From Sycon ciliatum (Eukaryota; Porifera; Calcarea; Leucosolenida; Sycettidae), in the NCBI RefSeq assembly GCF_964019385.1, contig NC_088655.1, forward strand, positions 21,748,126-21,812,125: a stretch of 64,000 bases of DNA, read 5' to 3'. This document shows positions 32,786 through 42,357 of the stretch, one piece after another. The number at the start of each line of letters is the position of its first letter. Positions within the stretch are counted from its first letter, which is position 1. Position numbers and translations under genes: made by a program. The notes under the pieces were generated by a model. The model was not told the origin of the DNA, did no database searches, and saw only the letters and a program-made list of their open reading frames with translations.

Positions 32786-33247
32786 AACTGAATTATTGTA
32801 GTGCTATGCGATCCTGAACACCAGTAGGTACACCAACTAACAATTACACTGCGTTTCCAGCGCAACAAACACCTCCCAAACTCCAGGCAGCAACGTCAGT
32901 CAACCTATTCAACCTACATACCGGTAATTATATTCTTCATTCGTATAATGTACTAGTGCCCTGGAGAACCAAATGTTTCAAATTATGCATTCATTTCGTT
33001 GTATTTCGCTTGTCGGTGTACAATTATTCACATCCATAATTATCACTACGTCACGTGCTAGCCTTCAACTAATGCACTGTCTCTCCTCTAAACATTTCAT
33101 ACCGTGTACATGTACATGTACGTGTCACTTGCGTTTTTTGTCCCCATGACGCCGAGACCTCAGGTCGGCTGAGGGCAAGAAGCCTCACCATCAGTATGCT
33201 CCAATATACAATTGTTGTCTTTGCCCGTGAGCTGTGATCACGCAGAA
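32786..33247. other. Noncoding stretch, nothing recognised
   Basis: No gene or known repeat. Contains ACATGTACATGTACGTG near 33108. Confidence 0.35.
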
Positions 33248-33267
33248 GTTTTTTAAAAATAAATTAT

Positions 33268-34130
33268 TATGCAGGCAGGCATAGTGGGATGGTCTAAGGC
33301 TGCGTTTACACGACAACGCACGGCCAGTTTTCCGTTTTCAGTCCCGCATTTCTTTTTTCGTTTTCGAGCATTTACACGATCAAAGCTGATCCGAGGTGGT
33401 CTCCGTTTGTATCGTTTTCGCGCGTCTACACGGGAGCAAAGGATCCGCAAAAGTTCGTCATGTGCCAAGTGTTGTCGTGGAAGCACCAATCACACTCCAG
33501 GAATAGGCCACAAAACAACACTCGTCACATGACGAAAATTATAAAAACAATTTTTTTGATTGTCGGATCGGTGTAAACGGCCGAAAACGAAAAACACGTG
33601 ACGGAAAACGAGGCCAGCATACCGTTTTGACTGTTTACACACCCAAATTTATCCGGCAGAACTTTTCCGTTTTCAAATTCTTCCACCTTGGCCAGCGTTT
33701 TGGTTTTCTTCCGTTTTGGTGTACAACTTTTACGTTTTGCTCTTCGTACCATGGATCCGAAAGGATTTTCTTGCGTTTTCACCCCCAGCGTTGTCGTGTA
33801 AACGCAGCCTAAGACCATGATTGAGAAACAGAGGGTACCAGGTTCAAGTCCTGCTTGGAAGCGGAAGGAATTTTTCCAGCCGTGCTGCGACCCACAGTTA
33901 ATTGGGAACTCGTGGCCTGGCACGAGGGTAACATGGATGCAGCTAATGGGATTTCGGTCTTTGACACTTGGTGGTGGGTCTGATCTACTCACCTCCCACC
34001 GTTTAGGCGCTGCATCTGCGCCTTTGATCCTAGAGGGTGGTGGCGTTCCCATGACGGATGCGGAAAACACGGTTTCCAGCCGAGTCTCACGCGAACCGTG
34101 AAATTTAATTTATTATTATTCAAAATGAAA
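33268..34130 (+). repeat. tRNA-derived SINE, split by a MITE
   Basis: The head GGCATAGTGGGATGGTC (33278-33294) continues after the MITE as GACCATGATTGAGAAACAGA and a B box GGTTCAAGTCC at 33840. The body (TTTCGGTCTTTGACACTTGG, GGTGGTGGGTCTGATCTACT, ACCTCCCACCG) is shared with 21026-21165. The 3' end is A/T-rich with TTATTATTATTC. RNA polymerase III promoter boxes are inferred from the A- and B-box-like motifs. Confidence 0.65.
33298..33809. mobile_element. PIF/Harbinger-like MITE, TSD TAA, inside the SINE head
   Basis: The TIRs GGCTGCGTTTACACGACAAC and GTTGTCGTGTAAACGCAGCC are perfect inverses. TAA duplicated at 33295-33297 and 33810-33812. The 512-bp interior is noncoding and rich in GTTTTC/GAAAAC. 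The 3-bp TWA target is typical of PIF/Harbinger. Confidence 0.85.
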
Positions 34131-34708
34131 GTAGCACGCGGCAAGCGGCGCCAAGCGCTAACCATTCCATGCATCGATTGTATGATGACGACAGGCAACA
34201 CGACGTTATGAGCATGCTAGTACTCTCACATGACACCAAACATATTAGTTCCAATATTATTATTTCCAGCCTCCCACGAGGCCAGTGTCGCAGTGTGTTG
34301 AGAACAACAACGCTCTCCCTCTCCCTCGAGATCTCACCTCAACGACTCACTTCAGTCCATTGACGCAACAGAAGATGCTGTTTGACATGTCTGATAGCAG
34401 ATGTGGTGTGCGCTTACATCCCCGCTAAACCGCTACTGCCATACCGGCACCAGGCTAAAAGCAGAACTTTGGTGCACGTGATGTGCGCGAAAGGATAATG
34501 GATGTAGATGTTTAGCATACCCGTTTTCTGCTCCCACCAGCGTACAGACTACATGTATGCAGTACATAGACCAGCCATGGCCCATGTGGCAAGGGTCGAT
34601 TGGTAAGCATGACATCATCCATATCTAACGGTACAATGAAGAGATTATGCCTGCAGTACGAACCTCAACTCAGACTCAAAGCAGGTCACTTTCATCTGTT
34701 CACACATA

Positions 34709-34905
34709 CAGTCAACTTCGCTTGTAACGACACTCGGCGGGGCATCAAACAAGTGTCCTTATTCGCGAAGTGTCGTTATAAACTTATACCCGAAGTCTCA
34801 TTATTATGTATTACAGTTGGAAGGGACTTTGCTCTGGGCATGGAAATTCTGTCGTTATTCGCGAATTGTCGTTATATCCGCAGTCGTTATTAGCGAAGTT
34901 GACTG
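34709..34905. mobile_element. pogo/Tigger-like MITE, TSD TA
   Basis: CAGTCAACTTCGCTTGTAACGA at the left (first 20 bases inspected) and its inverse ending GCGAAGTTGACTG at the right. TA on both sides. 197 bp, with internal GTCGTTAT repeats. CAGT(C/T)(A/G)A..TAACGA ends are characteristic of pogo-type elements. Confidence 0.75.
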
Positions 34906-34969
34906 TAGTCCATCATCCTCTTCATTTCTGTGTAAGATTTTATCTGATCAAATCCTATCCTATCCATAT

Positions 34970-35465
34970 TAGGCCTTGACGGATTATGCTAATATTTTCG
35001 TGAAATTATGCTTTTCGCATTGCTGAAAAAATTGCAGAATTATGCTATTTTTATGCTAAAAGTTATCATAATTATGCCGCATTATGCTCACATATGCTGC
35101 TAATGTATTATGTACATTTATATGATGGTTCTGTGCAAAATAGCAGGGGATTTTTTTTGTAGAGGGCGTTGTCATAGTTGTACTGTAGTAGCAGAAGTTC
35201 AACGGGGTGAACGCACCGTCCGACCTAGCTACGACCGTCACTGATTTTAGTGGACTGGACATGTTATCAAGGGAGTCGTAAACCTACGACTTCCTGGTGC
35301 ATCTACTGTCTTGTAGAACATGTACAACTGTATGGAATTTGATGCGAACAGGCGGATTATTCCAATTTTATGCGATTCGTATGCAATTTGCCTCGACTTA
35401 TGCAATTATTCGATTTTGGTAGGAATTATGCGAAAAATTATGCTAGCATAATCCGTCAAGGCCTA
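34970..35465. mobile_element. hAT-like MITE, 8-bp TSD ATCCATAT
   Basis: TIRs begin TAGGCCTTGACGGATTATGC at both ends. The exact 8-bp direct repeat ATCCATAT is at 34962-34969 and 35466-35473. 496 bp, A/T-rich with many AATTATGC motifs, noncoding. Confidence 0.88.
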
Positions 35466-35495
35466 ATCCATATTACTATTGGTAAGTATAAATTT

Positions 35496-35540
35496 CGCAG
35501 CAGTGCATTTCATAATATTATTATGAAATGCACTGCTGCG
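35496..35540. repeat. 45-bp perfect palindrome
   Basis: CGCAGCAGTGCATTTCATAA is followed by its mirror image through 35540. It could form a hairpin or cruciform. Half of the motif recurs near 35725. Confidence 0.8.
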
Positions 35541-37027
35541 ACATTTACATCATAGTTGTACATTTGGAATTACAATTGTTAATATTTACATTATACTGTA
35601 TTTACAGACATTTATCTCCTTTCTTCCTGTTGTATAATCACTGTCCGGCCCGGCGTGTATTTACCGCCATATTGCCAGGTGCGTGTTTACCACCATAATT
35701 ATGAATAAAATACTCAGTTGTTACTGCTGCGACATTTCATCTGTCATCTACACTCCGTGTATTCGGTTTTTCAAGAGGTTTTTTCCGCCACTCCATATTT
35801 AACATATCCAGTTACTTTCGGTGATTCCTTTCGCTTTAATGCGGTCAAAGCGAAAGAAATCATCAATTTAATAGATTATGTCGCTCACATCAAGAGTACT
35901 CTTGCCCACATGTATAGAACGAGGCGCCGTCACCTGGTTGTGTTACACCAAACAACTGACTATCCGGATGCCCTCGACAGTCTGTGCACTGCAAGCCGGC
36001 ACTAGCGAACCAGACGCTGAAAACATGTGCCAAGGATGACAAGTCATAAGAGACAAGATGCCTGCGATCTCGTGCACACAGTTCAATTTGCAAAGGGGGA
36101 ATGTTCTTTGACGCACAGAGGGCCCAGGGGAGTACCGAACCGTTTTTTAGCATCACGGGACTCGCAAACTCGCAAACGTTGGCATTTTTCGCGAGGTCAT
36201 GGTCCGGCCGTTCCACATTGCGAACTTTGTGCGAATCTAAGCTCATTTACAATGCTGAAATTCTGGAACTAAGCCTGGGCCCTGGGCCCTGGGGCCTGAG
36301 TAACTACATACACTGTACATGCACATGTAATAATAATACAATGACTTATGTACAGTAGGTATCATTGTTATACATGTACGTAGACTTAGTGACGGCACTC
36401 CGTAGGTCCTTGCTGGCTGTGTATCATCACAACTAAGTTACTTGACACAAGCCACCCGAAGCCTAAGCCTAATTCAATCACATCCGATCACAATCCTTTA
36501 AAAAAAATTAATAGTTGACTTTACATCATCACAAGCCCTAATAAGGCACTGGGGCATCGCAGAGCGGCAGCAAGCTATACTATTACTATGGAGAGCCAGC
36601 ACAGCACATTACACACCCATGAGCATTTCCCAACTATCACATGCACAACCGCTGGCAGAAGCGCCGAAACCCCCATTGGCCATCGGCCACCTCCACGTGC
36701 TCATTGTGCAACCAAACACTTCTATTACGCTAGTTCTTTGCAGGCAAAAAAACCTTTTACAGAAGGAGTGCTGATTTCCCAGTTTCATTTGCCCCCCCCC
36801 CCACACACACACACACAAACACCATGCGAATGTCATTTCTGAGGCCTGTGTATGCCAGAGACCAACTTAGAACAGAGAACACAGCACTTCTTCTGAGTAA
36901 CAGCGGTGTTCATGTCCCAAGTGGTTGGAGCTACCGTAAGGCCTGGGCATACCAGCATGGTCGTCCAGCAAAGTGACGCTTCAAGCAGGCACTCTGTCTG
37001 CACCAAGCGCCGTGCCTGCATCAAATC
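35541..37027. other. Noncoding stretch, no gene supported
   Basis: A minus-strand frame at 35890-36246 is open but has no recognised domain. A C run followed by (CA)n lies at 36792-36820. Nothing else could be supported. Confidence 0.35.
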
Positions 37028-37445
37028 TATGTGAGTCAATACTAAGGGAGTGATAAATGTATTTATCACTCCCTTAGTATTGACTCACATAGATTTTTGC
37101 CATACCTAAGCAGTCAAATATTCCTGCATATTTCACTCCTTAGGGCTATATTGACTGCTTATATTTGACTGCTTAGGGGTTGCGCAGTTGATTGGTGCCT
37201 AGTGAAGCATTGTCACTGCATGAGTAGGTGGTGGTGCAAAGGTTGTGCAATCATAAAACCGGGATTCATGAGGTTATCGTTCTGGAATTTGAAATACGGA
37301 CTGTTTGTCGTGATAAATCTAATATTGACTTCGTACTTGGTCAGTATAGGAAATAAAAACCTCGTAAAAGACCTCGGCTTCGCCTTGGTCTTTTACTCGG
37401 CTTTTATTTCCTATATTGACCTCGTACTCAGTCAATATTAGATAC
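37028..37445. repeat. Hairpin-ended repeat, inverted copy of 32405-32785
   Basis: The left end is itself a hairpin (AGTCAATACTAAGGGAGTGA and its inverse, 37033-37087). The right end carries the AATATTGACTTCGTACTTGG..CAGTCAATATT hairpin (37321-37440). The middle (GGGATTCATGAGGTTATCGT) is collinear with 32640-32540 in reverse. Confidence 0.75.
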
Positions 37446-37502
37446 TTATCGCACCCCACGTGAGTGTCTCCATGGTTTGAGCCAATCAGCGGCCTTACTG
37501 AG

Positions 37503-37808
37503 CGTGCAATATTCCCCAGTACACCGCCAGCCAATGTGGATGCACTGCAGTGCGATATTGCACCCCGGCGAGTGAGCGTGCAACTAACCTATATTTGCAC
37601 GCTCACTTCGAAGTGAGCGTGCAAATATAGGTTATTTGCACGCTCACTTCGAAGCGAGCGTGCAATTATAGGTTATTTGCACGCTCGCTTCGAAGTGAGC
37701 GTGCAGATATAGGTTATTTGCACGCTCACTCGCCGGGGTGCAATATCGCACTGCAGTGCATCAACATAGTCATCTGGTCATTGGCTGGCGGCGTACTGGG
37801 GAATATTG
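37503..37808. repeat. Palindromic element with tandem TTCGAA-centred hairpins
   Basis: The outer arms GCAATATTCCCCAGTAC.. and ..GTACTGGGGAATATTGC are inverted, as are GCACTGCAGTGCGATATTGC and its partner near 37737. The centre is a run of units of about 43 bp, each with the palindrome GCTCACTTCGAAGTGAGC flanked by TTGCACGC and ATATAGGTTA. Confidence 0.9.
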
Positions 37809-37865
37809 CGAGTCGCTACGCCAAGCAGTCGCTGCTGACTTGCTGCACCACACCAAAATTAATAA

Positions 37866-38509
37866 TTGGTCGTTGACGCTGTCGCGGAAGCGAATGTGGA
37901 CCCGGCTTGCGTCCGCCAAGTCAACTTCACAAGCTCCGTGAGAGTCGAGACAGCAGACGCCCAAGTATTGGAGAAGACTGTCGACAGCCGATTTGAGAAA
38001 CTGTCCGACGCCGCCATCGACAGCCTCGTTTCTGAGCAGAAAAACAAAAACACAGAGCAGGCAACTGACAAATGGCTCCGCTTATTCGACGAGTATTGTA
38101 AAGACACAGGACGTCGCTGTGACCTGAGTACGGTTACGGCAAGCGACCTAGCTTACATTCTGCGACATGCATACGTCGAATTCCGTCCGAAGAAAGCTGG
38201 AGTGAAGTTCTACTCTGCATCAAGCTTGCTCGGTTTCCGTTCCGCAATACATCGCAAGCTAGTCGAGTTGAAGCGGCCCATGAACGTCCACAGTGACCCA
38301 GCGTTCAAGGACGCAAACATTGCATTGAAGGCTTTCCTCATGAAGCCAAAGAAAGCGGGAAAAGTCAAAGCGGTGGAGCACAAACACCCCATCAACGACG
38401 ACGACATGAGCAAGCTGTCCCGCTACTTCCAGGATCTCCCGTGTATACAGCAGCTGCTCGAAAGAAGTGTTCCTCTAAAAATGAACGCGACTGGTTGTGC
38501 TGCGTTGTA
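37866..38509 (+). pseudogene. Crypton/DUF3504-like tyrosine-recombinase N-terminal region (fragment)
   Basis: The frame opens after a stop at 37863 with no ATG, so it is an exon or a truncated element. It contains SEQKNKNTEQATDKWLRLFDEYC, inspected in parts: KNTEQATDKWLRLF, then DLAYILRHAYVEFRPKKAG, YSASSLLGFRSAIHRKL, FKDANIALKAFLMKPKKAGK and HPINDDDMSKLSRYF. This matches the SAM-like DNA-binding part shared by Crypton elements and Crypton-derived host proteins (KCTD1/KIAA1958/ZMYM type): N-T--A---W---F, then -SL---RSAI-R-L, then F------L-A--K. The catalytic half with its R-H-R-Y residues is absent. The frame ends in the TTAA of the MITE that follows, so the insertion supplies the stop. Confidence 0.6.
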
Positions 38510-38513
38510 TTAA

Positions 38514-39368
38514 AGGGGAAGTTAAGGCAAAACTAAAATTTCACCAGTTGTAGTCTTCGGGGTGCTGAGTCGAATGGTCTTGGTCCGAGAAAGCTGAGAC
38601 GCTCCCTTCCTACTTGAATCCCAATCGAACTCGCGCACTTCCACCGAAACTGGGTGACTGCGCCCTACGAGATGGGGATTTGTATGCAAAATGTCACTAA
38701 AAGCGCCATTTCGTTCTTATAAAAGCACGGATGACCGCGATTGGCCCATATGTTGTAGTCTTTTGGACGCTGAGTCAACTGGTTTTGGTCCAAAAAGGCT
38801 GCGATGCGGCGTTCCTCCTTTATTCCCAATCGAACATGGTTGAACAAGCGGTCACGTGCTCCTGCGTACACCAGTCACCTGGTCACCGTGCCTGCAGGGT
38901 GCAACTTACTAGCCTGTTTGACCTTTTTTGGGTGCAGTCCTGTCACTCGAGTTGAACCTTGGTGTGAAAGTTGTCGCCTGCTGGCGTGGTGACCAGGTGA
39001 TTTGGGCACCCAGGAGCACGTGACCACTTGTTCAACCATGTTCGATTGGGAATAAAGGAGGAACGCTGCATCGCAGCCTTTTCGGACCAAAACCAGTCGA
39101 CTCAGCGTCCAAAAGACTACAACATATGGGCCAATCGCGGTCATCCGTGCTTTTATAAGAACGAAATGGCGCTTTTAGTGACATTTTGCATACGAATCCC
39201 CATCTACATGTAGTTGGGCGCAGTCAACCAGTTTCGGTGGAAGTGCGCCAGTTCGATTGGGATTCAAGTAGGAAGGGAGCGTCTCAGCTTTCTCGGACCA
39301 AGACCATTCGACTCAGCACCCCGAAGACTACAACTGGTGAAATTTTAATTTTTGCCTTAACTTCCCCT
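38514..39368. mobile_element. piggyBac-like foldback MITE, TSD TTAA, copy 1
   Basis: TTAA at 38510-38513 and 39369-39372. The ends are AGGGGAAGTTAAGGCAAAA and its inverse. Most of the 855 bp is a long inverted repeat: the left half (TAGTCTTCGGGGTGCTGAGT, TGTCACTAAAAGCGCCATTT, GTTCGATTGGG) is mirrored in the right half, with a short unique centre near 38935-39000. Noncoding. Two more copies are at 51031 and 59162. Confidence 0.9.
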
Positions 39369-39489
39369 TTAATGATAGCAGGGTTGCATGCAGCATGCTA
39401 GGGTTGCACCAGACTGTGTCAAGTGGGTGGTGACAGACTGTGTGGTGGCAGGGGTGCGATAAATGTATTGCACTCGGACGCGTGCAATA

Positions 39490-39956
39490 GGGCTTGAAAG
39501 TGCTACGTCACAGCATAGCAACAATTTCAAAAATTCAAAAGCTGGATCCACTTGGATCCAATTTTTGTATGGATCCAAGCACATTTCAAGCGGTCTAACC
39601 CACAGCATGGTGATGTAGCCAGTGAAACTGACTGATTTGGCTACTGGGGGCGGGGTTACAACTGGTGGCGAAATAAAAGTCACACCTGCATGCGACATGA
39701 GTGGGTTGCTATGCACCCACATACTTAGGCAATAGCAAAGTCACACCTTAGTGGATCCAAAAATAGAAATCTGATGTCAACTTACTACTCCCTGGCCGTT
39801 TTGACGTCAAAAACGGCCAGGAAGTACTAAGTTGACATCAGATTTCTAGTTTGGATCCACTAAGGTGTGACCCTATAGGGCTTGAAAGTGATGACGTCAA
39901 AAACGGCCAGGGAGTACTAAGTTGACATCAGATTTCTAGTTTGGATCCACTAAGTT
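39490..39956. mobile_element. GGGCTTGAAAGTG-type MITE (rearranged copy)
   Basis: Starts GGGCTTGAAAGTGCTACGTCA. The shared body (AAGCGGTCT.ACCCACAGCA, GGTGGCGAAATAAAAGTCAC) matches 48686-49018. The right part is duplicated: TTTGACGTC..AACGGCCAGG and AGTTGACATCAGATTTCTA occur twice, in opposite orientations. Confidence 0.65.
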
Positions 39957-40003
39957 GTGACCAAGAGTAGATAAACAAGAGTGTGCAACTCTCGGATGGG
40001 TTG

Positions 40004-40203
40004 GCCCACGGCGGAATTTTTTGTTGACGTAATCTTTTCGACGACGCACGCGCTGCGAGCCTTTTGGAGAGGTTTCCCTCGTGCACTTGGCCGGGCTTTA
40101 CACTACAAGGTCGGTGCCCAGCACGTGCTCTCACACTGCTCTGCGGCAAAGTCCGCGTTTCTCTGAAAAAAGGTGACGTCAACAAAAAATTCCGCCGTGG
40201 GCG
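40004..40203. mobile_element. Small MITE, TIR GCCCACGGCGGAATTTTTTG
   Basis: GCCCACGGCGGAATTTTTTG at the left and CAAAAAATTCCGCCGTGGGC at the right, followed inward by TTGACGT / ACGTCAA. 200 bp, noncoding. TSD not clear. Confidence 0.75.
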
Positions 40204-40256
40204 GGGGTATCTGCAGATTGTGCAGGAGAGATCCGGAGTTGCACTTATTTATTATT

Positions 40257-40390
40257 GACGACTACACCATAGCTCAGTGGTTAGAGCATCGCTGGCTACA
40301 AGCGAGGGTCCCTGGTTCGAGTCCTGGTGGTGACAGTCAATTTTTTCTTCAGACTTTTCCCGTTTGTCTCTTTCCCTCAAACCAGTTAAT
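40257..40390 (+). repeat. tRNA-derived SINE, copy 1
   Basis: The tRNA-like head has A box TAGCTCAGTGGTTAGAGC (a perfect D-arm), an anticodon-type stem TCGCT/AGCGA, and B box GGTTCGAGTCC. The acceptor stem pairs only in part (CACCA/TGGTG) and the anticodon loop lacks the usual T33. It is therefore a SINE head and not a functional tRNA gene. A body GTCAATTTTTTCTTCAGAC follows and is shared with the next copy. Confidence 0.75.
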
Positions 40391-40538
40391 ATTTTATGAC
40401 TTGGGGGCTCCCCGCGTGCTAGTTTGTACGTGAAGTGTGTGGGTTACAGTGAGGGCTGCGTCCCACCCGCCTGTGTGGATTCACAGGAAGTGTGAGTTAC
40501 GAAGTCTGAAGAAAACGTTGAACGGTCTCTGCTGGGAT

Positions 40539-40700
40539 GACGACTACACCATAGCTCAGTGGTTAGAGCATCGCTGGCTACAAGCGAGGGTCCCTGGTTC
40601 GAGTCCTGGTGGTGACAGTCAATTTTTTCTTCAGACTTTTCCCGTTTGTCTCTTTCCCTCAAACCAGTTATTATTTATTATTATTATTTATTCTTCTTTT
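40539..40700 (+). repeat. tRNA-derived SINE, copy 2
   Basis: Identical to the previous copy from GACGACTACACC through CAAACCAGTTA. It then runs into TTATTATTATTATTTATTC, which also is the inverted (AATAAT)n tail of the minus-strand LINE. The two SINEs are 282 bp apart. Confidence 0.75.
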
Positions 40701-40754
40701 ACTAGGGAATTCCCAACAGGCGTCAGCGCCTTTTTACAGGGAACCCTACTCAAT

Positions 40755-40798
40755 CTGCGGACAGAACTGTTTCGTCCTTTGTGGACTCATCAGCGCAG
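40755..40798 (-). ncRNA. Type I hammerhead ribozyme, unit 1
   Basis: Read on the minus strand: stem I 3' strand CTGCG, core CTGATGA, stem II GTCC/GGAC with loop ACAAA, core GAAA, mini stem III ACAG/CTGT with a two-base loop TT, cleavage triplet GTC, then stem I 5' strand CGCAG. Every invariant core residue is present and all three stems pair perfectly. The very short stem III is typical of retrozyme and Penelope-type hammerheads, which may cleave best as dimers; the tandem layout fits that. Confidence 0.93.
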
Positions 40799-40980
40799 CA
40801 CAGAGGAAATGAGGCCGAACCTGATAGCAATGGAAATAAAAATTTCCAATCAGGCCCGAACGTACCTTGCCAGAGTGCTCAAACTGACAAGTCAGTGAGC
40901 TCTGCATAAAGCAAACAGCAAAGGCACTGCCCCACGCAAGAGTGCTCAACTGCTACAAGAGCAGGAGCGAAATACTCAAT

Positions 40981-41024
40981 CTGCGGACAGAACTGTTTCG
41001 TCCTTTGTGGACTCATCAGCGCAG
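40981..41024 (-). ncRNA. Type I hammerhead ribozyme, unit 2
   Basis: Identical to the unit-1 ribozyme, exactly 226 bp further on. Confidence 0.93.
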
Positions 41025-41206
41025 CACAGAGGAAATGAGGCCGAACCTGATAGCAATGGAAATAAAAATTTCCAATCAGGCCCGAACGTACCTTGCCAGA
41101 GTGCTCAAACTGACAAGTCAGTGAGCTCTGCATAAAGCAAACAGCAAAGGCACTGCCCCACGCAAGAGTGCTCAACTGCTACAAGAGCAGGAGCGAAATA
41201 CTCAAT

Positions 41207-41250
41207 CTGCGGACAGAACTGTTTCGTCCTTTGTGGACTCATCAGCGCAG
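41207..41250 (-). ncRNA. Type I hammerhead ribozyme, unit 3
   Basis: Identical to the unit-1 ribozyme, 452 bp further on. Confidence 0.93.
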
Positions 41251-41432
41251 CACAGAGGAAATGAGGCCGAACCTGATAGCAATGGAAATAAAAATTTCCA
41301 ATCAGGCCCGAACGTACCTTGCCAGAGTGCTCAAACTGACAAGTCAGTGAGCTCTGCATAAAGCAAACAGCAAAGGCACTGCCCCACGCAAGAGTGCTCA
41401 ACTGCTACAAGAGCAGGAGCGAAATACTCAAT

Positions 41433-41476
41433 CTGCGGACAGAACTGTTTCGTCCTTTGTGGACTCATCAGCGCAG
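41433..41476 (-). ncRNA. Type I hammerhead ribozyme, unit 4
   Basis: Identical to the unit-1 ribozyme, 678 bp further on, in the unit whose end is shortened. Confidence 0.93.
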
Positions 41477-41959
41477 CACAGAGGAAATGAGGCCGAACCT
41501 GATAGCAATGGAAATAAAAATTTCCAATCAGGCCCGAACGTACCTTGCCAGAGTGCTCAAACTGACAAGTCAGTGAGCTCTGCATAAAGCAAACAGCAAA
41601 GGCACTGCCCCACGCAAGAGTGCTCAACTGCTACAAGGAACCCTAGGTATAATTTGATGGATGAGCGAAATTCAGCGAAATTCAGCTGGTGAACTAGACA
41701 TGCCGCAAGCCGGTGGAAGTGTATTCCACCTGGCAGCGCCCAAATAAGAAATTGCACTAAAGCCATATCGGGTGTTAGCAGGGGGGGGGGGGGCAGAACA
41801 AGAGCAGCAGAGACTTGGCCACGGGTGGTGGCTGCAGTGCGAGCACCATGGGCGCGCAAAGTAAAGCGGTCTCGCAGAAGAGGACTAGCAAGTCCATTCA
41901 GGCAGCGGTAAACAAATACATAGGTTTTGAAGTTGAGGCGTTTCTCAAGGGCGTACAAG

Positions 41960-42302
41960 TGTAGTATCCCTGCCCGACCAATACGGAAGCAGTACGGAAC
42001 TAATACGGAGCTTTGCCTGACGTATATTTAGTGTATCTCCGTATGTAAGCGTGCGGCGTCTGCTGCATATAAGCGGCTGCGCATTTCTGTTTTGAGGAAG
42101 AGAAGATTAGAATAGATTGGATAGCAATGAAAGCTAACTCGAAGAATAAGGATTCAGCCTCTAGGTGAGCACCGGAGAGAAAGTCAGTTATTTTGCCGCA
42201 TCTTCTTTCACGAACGATTATATCTCAGGTGTGTACCTGAAAGTAGAATAAAAGTAATTATTGTTGATTTCACCGCGCCTACCACTCGGCTAACCTATTA
42301 CA
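41960..42302 (+). repeat. 5' LTR of the ubiquitin-carrying element
   Basis: TGTAGTATCCCTGCCCGACC ... ACCACTCGGCTAACCTATTA then CA. Contains TGCATATAAGCGGC, a possible TATA region, at about 42063-42076. Confidence 0.92.
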
Positions 42303-42357
42303 TTGGTGGCAGCGGTGTAGTTTTAAATAAAACAACGTGATTCGACCCCAGACTCCG

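Larger units (their letters stand above)
40748..41636 (-). mobile_element. Retrozyme: 226-bp tandem array with hammerhead ribozymes, 8-bp TSD
   Basis: Almost four identical 226-bp units (3 x 226 + 211 bp). The unit begins ACTCAATCTGCGGACAGAAC on the plus strand. The target GGAACCCT is duplicated at 40740-40747 and 41637-41644. Each unit has a complete type I hammerhead ribozyme on the minus strand. Tandem, TSD-flanked units with a hammerhead are the defining features of metazoan retrozymes, which are copied through small self-cleaved circular RNAs and presumably use another element's reverse transcriptase. The units show no difference by eye, so the insertion is very recent. The final unit lacks the last ~15 bp. 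Confidence 0.92.

Noticed and set aside
35890-36246. A 118-aa minus-strand protein
   Set aside because: Open and with balanced composition, but no splice sites, domain or repeat match could be found, so it is not annotated as a gene.
37571-37735. A CRISPR-like array
   Set aside because: Regular repeats are present, but they are palindromes of 43-bp period without unique spacers, in a eukaryotic transposon-rich region.
40257-40330. A functional tRNA gene
   Set aside because: D-arm and T-arm are good, but the acceptor stem pairs only in part, position 33 is not T, and a second identical copy with the same trailing body exists. This is a SINE head.
40746-41627. Repeated ~98-aa and ~60-aa proteins on both strands
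   Set aside because: They recur with the exact 226-bp period of the retrozyme and are open on both strands. They have no start context or domain and are explained by the tandem ribozyme array.
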